NCBI GenBank assembly: GCA_004335635.1
Contig: QAXH01002632.1
Span: 1-11,501 of the forward strand
Source: Chloromonas sp. AAM2
Taxonomy: Eukaryota; Chlorophyta; Chlorophyceae; Chlamydomonadales; Chlamydomonadaceae
Length of the DNA stretch: 11,501 nt
Reading direction: 5' to 3'
Shown: one piece after another, positions 1-8,800 of the stretch
Numbering within the stretch: position 1 is the stretch's first letter
Layout of the letters: each line of letters opens with the position of its first letter
Translations under genes and position numbers: made by a program
The notes under the pieces: generated by a model
Databases searched by the model: none
Told to the model about the DNA's origin: nothing
What the model saw: only the letters and a program-made list of their open reading frames with translations

Positions 1-141
1 CAGCAAGACTCGTAGCGAGTAGTCACCACAAAATAGTCCAATCAGTCAATACATCAGTACAGTAGAAGTGGCAATGCGCCGTCTACCACAACATGCGATG
101 GTCACCCCGCTGTTAACCGTATGTGTGATTAACACACACCT

Positions 142-186
<45 letters not shown>

Positions 187-694
187 CTCTCTCTCTCTCA
201 CACATATTTTTGCTGACACACACCGGTTCCAGTGACAGTTTCAAAATTGTCCCAGAACTGGCAAACTTGTTTTTTTTCCAGGGCACTAAACTGTGTGTGC
301 GTGATTGGGTGAGGCGCTTCCTCTCCCATGCCTTCACAACAAGACAAAGGTTCAAAACAGTACCCTCAACTTTGGCAGAAGTTACACAACCAGAGGCCTT
401 TTGCTCAGCCTTACCTGGCTGCACACGCTCAGACACCAGACGTCACCATGCACCACTCTGACTAGGCTCAAGCAAACCAGGTGGGCCCTAGGGCATCAAG
501 AAACTCTGGTCAACCAACACAGGGATTTTGAAACAGTGAATGGGTGGTATGCGCTCTGTTGCCGTGCAGGGGTAAGACTGAGTGCTTGCCTGCTGGCAAT
601 CATGGTTCCCCCCATACCTGCACAACAAGTCAATTCAGAACCGCCCCATCAAGTATCAACCTTGACCGTCCAGAGACCCTCTGTTCGGCCTCAC
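1..694. other. Left-edge region without a supported gene
   Basis: No exon could be supported here on either strand. The flanking minus-strand gene has a clean donor (GTGAGG read on the minus strand) starting at 694, so this stretch is probably its intron and may hide further exons. Another donor-like site, CAG followed by GTAAGG on the minus strand, lies at 409-417. The frames leading into it are short and match nothing I know. Minus-strand acceptor-like sites occur near 618-622 and 546-547, but the phase-0 frame after each stops soon. The only clear structure is the dinucleotide repeat at 144-198. Confidence 0.5.
144..198. repeat. Compound (AC)n-(CT)n microsatellite
   Basis: About 19 uninterrupted AC units run from 144 to 182, followed directly by eight CT units to 198. 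This is a compound dinucleotide microsatellite. Open frames through it encode only Cys-Val or Glu-Arg runs and are not genes. It lies in the probable intronic or intergenic sequence left of the TCAIM-like exons. Confidence 0.97.
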
Positions 695-1052
695 CTGCAC
701 CCCACACGCACTGAACAGCTTAGTCAGCGCCCTGCGCACACTGGCAGCAACCCGCAGCCTGGGAGCCTGGTCCGGGGCATCAATCACTTCATCCTCCGCT
801 CCGCTCCCGCCGCCCCACCCTTGCGGCTGTGCTGGGGGAGGAAGTGCCAACTCCACTCGCCTGAATTTAGACGATGCATTATTATTCCCTGCCTCAACTG
901 TACTGCCTGGTGTCTGAGAAGCACTCGTAGTGCCTGCTGCCTGTCCATTTGCTGAGCTTGAAGGACTATCTGCGTCAGTCTGTGACTGCACGGATGCATT
1001 AGGTTGAGGTGGACTGAGGCTGGTATGGCTTGAGGGAGCTGATTGTTCGGCG

Positions 1053-1083
<31 letters not shown>

Positions 1084-2455
1084 TGTGTGGGTCTGTTGAT
1101 GTAGTGCTGTCCTGTGTTTCCCGGAGGTAAAAGTGGAAGCGGTACATGACACGTGCTTTAGGTTCATCCCTGCCGCCCTGCTTGGCCTGTTGGAGGTATT
1201 CCTGGAGCAGCTTGAAGGACCGTTCGTTCTCTGACTGGACAGCACGCATGAGCACACACACGCACACGCATGAGTCCAATGGATGACATGTAGCGCGGAA
1301 AGAAGCGCCACAGGCCATGCATGTAACAGCGTCAGGCTGCGGTGGTGGGAGCACAGACAAGCATTTTAATTGTTTCCTGTCCCAAGCAATTGCGGATGTA
1401 CGACGAGCTCAGTAGGGGGTTGTTGGCTTGATAATCATGACGATGCCTCGCTCCGGTGCCTGAGCCATGAGAGCACTCAGCACAAAGAAAGAATTGTAAT
1501 ATGTTGCTGGGGCGCAAGTGCAATTGTGGCTAAACTGGTCTGCCCACCCCCTCCTCACCTTGGCCTCCGGGGCATCGCCAAACAGATCGGGATGTATTCG
1601 CCTGAAGGCATGGCAGGTCAATTAAGCAGTGGACCCATGCCCAAGGTTGACCACCAACACAAGTTCCTGGGCAAGCCGAGACATGGATCGGCAGCCATGT
1701 ATGGTGTGCATGTCATCCACGCCTGCCTCACCCCCTGTGTGTCCTGTTGTAGCTCGCTCTGTGTGTCCTGCCGGTACCCTTCAGACCCCTCTCACACCAA
1801 ACCTTGAATTGCCCGCGGCAGATGTTCCACGCTCCAAATACTGTTGCTCTTGCATCCTTAACGTGCTACGGGACTAACTATCAGTTCTGCCTGATCACTT
1901 CCTTCCACATTGTATGCAAGAGCCCTCTGCCTATTTAGATTGTGCAGTGCCAACAACGTCGTTGACACGTGGTTTGCACAGTTTCACGCACTTGTACAAC
2001 CTCCTGAGCGCTGTCTTGAGGTCTGGAGCAGGGTCCTCCTTGCCTTGTGAGCCAGGTGTGCCTGATGCCTGGGAAGAGAAAGCGCGCTTGTTCAGACATG
2101 GCGTGTGCCATCTGTGCGCTGCATACTCCTGATCCAACTGGCTGTTGACTTGCCAGCCGGGGTGTCGTGTCTCCCAGCTCGGGCTGTGATGTCTGATGGC
2201 ACGTGCCTGCATGATACTGGGCGTTGGGCTGATGTGTGTCTGATCAGGTGTCTGAAGGAGAAGAGGACGATTCCACTGCAATGCCGCTGGCTGCTGGTAG
2301 CCCGTGGTCTGAGAAATCGGAGTCAAGCTGGCCTTGACATTGCTACAGGAAAAGCACCGTTCCCTCTGTATGCTGACATGGACGCATGGGCTTTGTAGAA
2401 GGGTGTGAAACCATCTCATCAGCAGTTCGCATCTCACGAGTAACGGTTCTATCAT
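695..2455 (-). CDS. TCAIM: TCAIM-like mitochondrial protein with degenerate J-domain (DUF4460), 5' part; C-terminal part not resolved
   Basis: Three exons can be chained. Exon 1 runs from the start to 1992, with donor GTGCGT from 1991. Exon 2 is 1601-1559, with an acceptor ending TTCAG and donor GTGAGG from 1558. Exon 3 is 1234-695, with an acceptor ending CCAG and donor GTGAGG from 694. The first junction splits one AAG codon and joins ALRRLYK to RIHPDLFGD, which rebuilds a J-domain helix II, the HPD loop and the start of helix III (ENERSFKLLQEYL). A MYRFHFYLRE strand and an FRRVELALP strand follow, as in animal TCAIM/DUF4460 proteins. Exon 1 contains KRAFSSQAS, which resembles a mitochondrial presequence cleavage site. 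Exon 3 also carries ten Ala and a long Ser/Thr/Gln-rich linker absent from animal relatives. The start is uncertain: the first ATG in the open frame is at 2455 (349 residues so far). A very strong acceptor tract at about 2250-2270 suggests a hidden 5' intron, and an ATG at 2212 would give 268. The DUF4461 half was not found. Family assignment is firm; ends are not. Confidence 0.75.
1054..1080. repeat. (CTG)9 trinucleotide repeat encoding poly-alanine
   Basis: Nine perfect CTG units on the plus strand lie inside exon 3 of the minus-strand TCAIM-like gene. In that frame they read as GCA, and with two neighbouring GCC codons they give ten consecutive alanines between the DUF4460 beta-strand segment and a Ser/Gln-rich linker. 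The run is pure, so it is likely length-variable between strains. In a neighbouring minus-strand frame the same bases would read as poly-Gln, but that frame lacks the conserved domain. Confidence 0.95.
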
Positions 2456-2653
2456 GCTGACAGCCACTGCAGGTCAGTCATCGATGGCGAGCATGGGGGA
2501 GGGCCTGACCGAGTCAACTGTTTTGTAAACCCGCGGAGCTGGAATGGGTCGCAACTTCCATGCATCTAGCGCCAGCAAAGGCTGACACTTGAGCGTTGAG
2601 TAATAATGTGCAAAACTGAAAAGGACCCTGGATGACAACCGGAAAAAACGACC

Positions 2654-2666
2654 TTCGGGAAACTTC
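2654..2666. promoter_or_regulatory. Heat shock element, three perfect units
   Basis: TTCGGGAAACTTC fits TTCnnGAAnnTTC exactly. Three alternating nGAAn-type units are in perfect 5-bp register, the classical binding site for a heat shock factor trimer. It lies 51 bp upstream of the TATA box and 168 bp upstream of the HSP110 ATG. It is symmetric enough to act in either direction, so it may also serve the divergent gene. The flanking positions 2649-2651 and 2669-2671 do not extend it to five units. Confidence 0.85.
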
Positions 2667-2717
2667 GGGTGCTGCAAGGTAACTGGCTTTGCTGTCGCGA
2701 TGTGGGATTACAACACC

Positions 2718-2723
2718 TATAAG
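2718..2723 (+). promoter_or_regulatory. TATA box of HSP110
   Basis: TATAAG within CCTATAAGTTT lies 111 bp before the HSP110 start codon and just downstream of the heat shock element, the usual order in heat-inducible promoters. Transcription would be expected to begin about 25-35 bp downstream, near 2745-2755. Confidence 0.65.
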
Positions 2724-2768
2724 TTTGGTGATTGTTTATTGGTGAACGCGTTTCGTTTGCCTTTGATC

Positions 2769-2784
2769 CTGAGTTGCAACTCAG
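2769..2784. promoter_or_regulatory. 16-bp perfect palindrome in the predicted HSP110 leader
   Basis: CTGAGTTGCAACTCAG is self-complementary over its full length. The symmetry resumes outside it (GAT before, ATC after) with one extra C. In RNA it would form a six-pair stem with a TGCA loop about 50 nt upstream of the start codon. In DNA it could be a dimeric factor site. No known motif was assigned. Confidence 0.5.
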
Positions 2785-2834
2785 ATCTCATCCTACCTAC
2801 ACGCCACACGACTCCCTGACTGTTGCCCGACACC

Positions 2835-5800
2835 ATGTCTGTCGCCGGCTTTGATGTGGGCAATGAGGTCTCTTGCGTTGCGATCGCTCGCAAGCGAGGC
2901 ATTGACGTGCTGCTTAACAAGGAGTCAGTCCGTGAGACGCCAGCAGTGGTTAACTTCGGAGAGAAGATGCGCTTCATCGGCGTCGATGGAGCAGCCAAGC
3001 AAGGTCTACAGCCTCAGAACACAGTGAACCAGCTGAAACGCTTGTTGGGAAGGAAGTTCAAGGAACCATCTGTGCAGCGGGACATCATCAAGCTGCCCTT
3101 CCGTGTCAGCGAAGGCCCAGATGGAGGCTGTCTGATCACGGTTCAGTTCCAGAATGAGACCACAGCCTTCACTCCAGAGCAGGTCATGGCCATGGTGCTG
3201 GTGGATTTGAAGAAGATCGCTGAGACAGAAGCTGGGTGCCCACCAGTAGACTGCGTGCTGTCCGTGCCTGTCTACTATTCCGAGAGGCAGCGTTATGCCA
3301 TGATCAACGCTGCTCAGATTGCTGGACTCAATTGCTTGCGGCTGATAAACGAGAATACCGCGACAGCGCTAGCGTACGGCATCTTCAAGACGGACCTTCC
3401 AGAGGTCGAGCCCGTGCATGTCGCATTTGTTGACGTTGGACACACCTCCACTCAGGTAAGCTGTTAGCATGAAGCACGCATCGCTATCGATGCTTGAAAA
3501 TGCCGGTCGCGCTCACCTGCCGCCCACCATCCGCGCGCTACAAGGTCTTTACCCACCCATTTCCATCTTATCTTTAAGTACCATCCCATCTCCATCTTGA
3601 TTTCTTTCTTCTAACTTTGCGTTGCCATGCATGTGCAGGTTGCCATTGTGTCTCTGCGCAAGGGTGGCCTGCAAGTCAGGTGTCACACCTGGGATTCTGA
3701 CCTGGGTGGCAGGGATCTGGATGAGCTTCTATACGACCATTTCGTTTCAGAATTCAAGGTCAAGTTCAAGATTGACGTCAATGCAAACAAGAAGGCTTCG
3801 TTCAAGCTTCGTATGGCCGTTGCCAAGGTGAGATGCACAGCAACTGCGCTTGCTTGCAGACTAGAGCAGTGTTAGGAGCCCTGGAAGCGCATATGTCATA
3901 CAGCACTGGGCGATGTTTGTTGAATCCTCAGCATCTTGTTCATATGAGCATCATGTCTTTATGTATGCATGCAGCCATGACATTCAAGAAAAGGCAGCCA
4001 TGCATTCAGGGAAACCAAGGTGCATGGGTTTGAGTTTGGCATGTAGCACCAACGTGTTTGCAGTACTGCTTGCGTGACCAAGCACTCAGCTGTCTTGTTC
4101 TTTTTCCTTTATTTACCCTTCGCAGCTCAAAAAGGTTCTATCAGCTAATGCTGAAGCACCTCTCAACATTGAGTGCCTCATGGACGACGTGGACGTGCGG
4201 GTGAGTTGGTTTGGTGGTTGACTACCAACTGACAAAAGCCCATGGTTAACCGCCATGAAATCCGCCAACCCACTCGATCTACTGTCATCCGTTGATGACA
4301 GGCTTGCAAACGGTCAGCCTGTCATCAACGGATGACAGGCTGACCGTTTGCAAGCCAGCTGCATAATCAACTGCTGCAACTTAATTCTTTCTGAGCAAGT
4401 GTTTTCATTGCATGTCCAATGTACATCATGTGCCCAGCTGTGCATCTTGAGCATAGCGTAGCTTCGTTCCAGCACGCATGCTCAATCAATCATCATGTGC
4501 ATGCAGAGCGCCATGACACGTGATGTCCTGGAGGAGCTGCTCGCACCTCTTGCCCAGCGATTCCAAACCGTTTTGGAGCAGGTGCGTGCCTTCAGGGTTT
4601 GGAAACCGTTTCACACGTGGGACAGACGGGCTGTTTCAGCCTGTGAACTGCGGGGTTTCAGCCCGGATAGCACAAAAAGATTAACATTGGAGCAACGAAG
4701 TTGTGCATGTGCACTAGTATCAGGCCATAGACCAAAGGCTGAATTGTTAAATTGTCATGTTCCGCACAGGCATTGGCTCAGAGTGGCCTAACTGCAGATG
4801 CGCTGAGCAGTGTGGAGGCGGTGGGCAGCAGCACACGCGTGCCGGTCATGACACGGCTGATTGAATCTGTGTTCGGCAAGCAGCCCAGCCGCACCATGAA
4901 CGCAAAGGAGTGCGTCAGCAGGGGCGCGGCGCTGCAGTGTGCCATGCTCTCACCTGTGTTCAAGGTGAGGCAGCCGACAGGGCAGGTTGGTCTAGCTCGT
5001 GATTTCAGGGTCAAGTGTGCCATATACATTAATGCAACGTAGATCAGTGCTCTTAACGCGGCGCGTGAACTACACACAGTCAATTCTCAGTAGCACTTCA
5101 AGTGTCAAGTTGTCAAAGAGGGACAATTCATAATCCGTGCGTGTTACGCATGTGCAATTGTGCTTTTAGCTCGGTATGTCCTGCATTCCTCACCAAATTG
5201 CCACAGCTGATTTGACGTGCACGCATGCAGGTGCGTGAGTTTGACGTCATTGACGCTGCCCCGTATGCCATTGACTTCCACTGGGAGAAGGACGGCAAGC
5301 CCACCAGCCAGCGTGTGTTCGATAAGAATAGCCCCTTCCCTTCAGCCAAGATGCTGACTTTCCTGCGGTCCGCTCCCTTCACCATCACAGCGGTCAATGC
5401 AGACACAGGCGACAAGATTGCCGACTACAATGTGAGTTTTGGTATGAATGCAGTGCAGATCAAAAGCAGGACCAGTTCGCTAGGCAGCATCTGCAACCAC
5501 AGGGATTGAGGGGTGTGAGCAGCATAACGCCAGCATCACGCTGGAGGCAGGCGTCCAGGATGCAGCCATGAGTATGGCAGCTTGATCAGCAGCACATTGG
5601 AGGGCACACGTCACGCCGTGTCACAATGAGCATGGAGGCTGCATCACGCTTGCAATAGCTCGAGATGCCAGGCCACTACAAGGGTGTAGTAGGATCACCG
5701 TATCATGTTGGAGGGCACATGTACGAACGAATGAGGGAGGGAGAGAAGGTGGCGCTGATGTTTGCACTGCGCTGCATGTGCCTGCTGATGTTTGCACTGC

Positions 5801-8800
5801 GCTGCATGCGCCCGTGTGGAAACATTCAAGTTTCTGTGTTACCTTGTTCACTGGCATGTTGCACTCCTGCCATCCTTCTGACCATGCTGTGCTGCTGCCT
5901 GACGTTTGTCATCTTCAGATCGGTCCGTTCAACATCCCTGCTGGGCACGAGCAGTGCAAGCTCAAGGCCAAGGTGCGGCTCAACCTGCATGGCCTGCTCA
6001 ACGTGGAGAGCGTGCAGGCCATAGAGGAGGACGAGGCGGAGGCCGCAGCGGCGGACGCGAAGATGGAGGACGCGCAGGCAGCCAATGGAGCACCTGCACC
6101 AGAGACAGCTGGTGAGTGCGGTGGTACAGGCTCGCACCGCGGACAATCATTCTCAGAGGCCACGATTTGGCTGAGCCGGCAACAGATCAGCCGCTTTGTT
6201 AAAGAATCTCCGCTGTTATAGAGACGGGAAGTGAGTTGGAATAATTACACGTGAACAGTCATTGCAGAGGCCACCAGTGTTGTTGCCGGGGGTGGGTGGG
6301 GTAGGGTGGGCATTTCAGTTTTGTTGCCTGGGGATAGGACAGCGCGGGGGCGGGGAGGACGCAGCAGCCGCGCGGGAAGACTGCCTCGTGACTCGCAGTC
6401 TCCCGTATGCTGTAATACATATGTTTCGAGCGGTCTGTGTGTTTTAGTGATGACGCAATGCTGCGCTCTCAGAGGGCTGACTGTTGCTGTTTGGCTGCCT
6501 CACAGCCATCGCTTTCCTTGCTCAATACCTCACATATATGTTGCGCATCATACTGCCAGTGCCAGCTGACTGCTCTGCCCCCATGCGTGTTATACGTACA
6601 GGTGCTGCCCCCATGGAGACCGACGTGCCCAAGGCCGAGGAGGCAGCCAAGAAGCGCAAGGTCAGAAAGACAGACGTGCCCTTCACCATCGCAAACGCAG
6701 CAGGCTACCCACAGAAGCTGCTGGACGAGCACTTTGAGAAGGAAGGACAGATGCAGGCAGGGGACAGGCTCATGGTAAGAGACGTGAAAGCTGGTCGGTG
6801 TGCGATCGGTACCAGAGGAGGTTGGTAACAGCTGTATGTAGCACTGTGAATATCACAGGGGCTGTGAATATCGCTGTGAACATGTGTTCGCTGTTGGAGT
6901 AGCACTGCCAAGTCAGCAGTGTTTTGCTGTTGGAGACCGTGCCAGGTTTTACTGTGTCAGCAGCCAATGTTCATTGGCAGGAGGCCATAGTGTATGGCGG
7001 CACCAAGGAGCATGCATCGCTTACTTGACAGCATGCCTTGCAACACATACGCCTTGCCGCAGCTTGCAACAGTGCCTGACTTAATCTGATTCCTGGCTGG
7101 TCAGGTTTCCAGGGTTACCATACAGTGCTCCTACTCTGGTATCCCCAAGAGTTGCAGACATCTTGTCTGGAATACCTAGATTGATTTTGTATTGGCGTGC
7201 TGTTACCTTGGTGTTGCTCTGCAGGAGGAGACTGCGGACCGCAAGAACGCTGTCGAGGCCTACGTGTACAAGCTGCGCAACGGGCTGCACGGCGCACTGG
7301 ACCAGTACGCAAAGGCTGACGAGAAGCAAGCACTGCTCAGCCAGCTACAGGTTGGTACGATTGAACGAACTTGGCACACTTTGTGTTGCTAGATTTTTGT
7401 AGCGGACAGCTGTGCCGCATATGCCGCCATGTTGCACACTGATTATGGTGCTGCACACGATGCAGGTAGGAGCATGGCTGGTGGCTACGGCTTACCGGTG
7501 TGCGCGCTCGACGCTGTGAAACGAACCATCCAGTGCACCGCCACCTATCGTACGTCAGGCCAACATGACCTTACTTGTGTCTGCTCGTCTGCAGTCGTGC
7601 GAGGACTGGTTGTATGAGGAGGGCGAGGACTGCACCAAGAGTGTGTACATGGAAAAACTTGATGACCTCAAGGCTCTGGGAGCGCCCATTGAACTTAGGG
7701 CAGCTGAAGACGCGGTGAGGATCGTTGAGGCGTTTTGTTTAGTAGTCAGGCAGGACCAAGAGTGCACTGTTGCACAGGTCGTCTGTGGGTGGGCCAAAGC
7801 ACAGACCAAGATTATGCTGAGTAGATTCAACCCGACAGTGCTTAATGAACACAATAAATTCCATCACACCTGACGTGTCCTATCTGTCAGTGTCTGTTGA
7901 TGACTGTTGCACTGCTGCACAAGCATCAACAAGGTGTTCTCCTTGGTGTGCCCAAACAGCTCATCAGCCAAGCTCACTGTGGCACTACGTCACTTCTGAC
8001 GTTTCTTCCCGGTTATTGTCTGTCGCAGGCTCGGCCCGAGGCCATCAAGGCGCTGCAATCCACCGCCCAGGGCTACTTGGCGTGGGCCTCCTCCACAGAG
8101 CCACGCTATGCGCACATCACACCAGAGGAGCGGGCTCCCATCGCAACAGAGGCACAGGCAGCGCTCAACTGGCTCAGTAAGTGAGACAAGCTTGGCAAAT
8201 GACAGGCAGAGAAAGACTTAGTCTTAAACAGCTAATTGTTCAAACCAGTCCATTATATGCACCTGCTTTCAGTAACACAGGTTGAAGCGTGGCAATGGAG
8301 TGCCACATATGATGCTGCTGTCCACACATGTGGGCTTGCACGATCATTCTACCAACTTGAATCATATCAAATACAAACGGTTTTGATTGTATTACACTTG
8401 CAGGTGAGAAGGTCGCGCAGCAATCACGGCTGGGCAAGAGCGACCCGCCTGAGCTCATGTCAGCGGATTGCTACAAGAAGGCCGAAACATTGGAGCGCCT
8501 CGCACGCCCCATCGTCAACAAGCCAGTGCCCAAGCCAGCCACACCCCCACCAGCACCCACACCAGAGACAGCACACGCCGCACCGGTAAGGCCTAGTGAC
8601 ACACTATCTTGTCCAGTGCTGTTGCCAGCTTGAGCCTAGCCTACACGACCATATACGGTCCAAGTTATGCCAGGCCTTCCTGCGTGCACTACTACTACTA
8701 CTGCCAGCGACTTGTGTTTAAGCCGGTGCTACATCGTGGCTGGGGCTAGTTGCTTGGTTGTCTGGCCTCTGGCACGACACTGCGTCATGGGCTTGAGATG

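Larger units (their letters stand above)
2456..2834. promoter_or_regulatory. Divergent promoter region between the TCAIM-like and HSP110 genes
   Basis: Only about 380 bp separate the first possible ATG of the minus-strand gene (2455) from the ATG of HSP110 (2835), so the two genes probably share regulatory DNA. On the HSP110 side the order is heat shock element 2654-2666, TATA box 2718-2723, an inferred transcription start near 2745-2755, and a leader of about 85 nt with no upstream ATG. An inverted CCAAT (ATTGG) lies at 2738-2742, just downstream of the TATA box. I saw no clear TATA box for the minus-strand gene. Confidence 0.7.

Noticed and set aside
140..436. Minus-strand frame ending in Cys-Val repeats
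   Set aside because: The end is the CA microsatellite and the remainder matches nothing. It could only be an unproven exon.
305..955. 216-codon plus-strand open frame
   Set aside because: It runs antisense to exon 3 of the TCAIM-like gene for much of its length, has no recognisable domain, and its composition mirrors the opposite strand.
784..1311. Minus-strand frame with a poly-Gln run
   Set aside because: It is the same CTG repeat read in another frame. The overlapping frame carries the conserved DUF4460 segment and is the real one.
1931..1991. Continuation of TCAIM-like exon 1 past the donor
   Set aside because: The open frame continues, but splicing at 1992 restores the conserved LYK-RIHPDLFG sequence, which the read-through does not.
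5826..6163. Reverse-strand frames over HSP110 exon 7
   Set aside because: They are antisense shadows of the acidic Ala/Glu-rich exon and show only low-complexity Ala/Ser or Cys/Leu sequence.
8684..8702. Short ACT/CTA trinucleotide run in HSP110 intron 12
   Set aside because: There are only about five units and nothing else of note, so it is too short to list as a feature.
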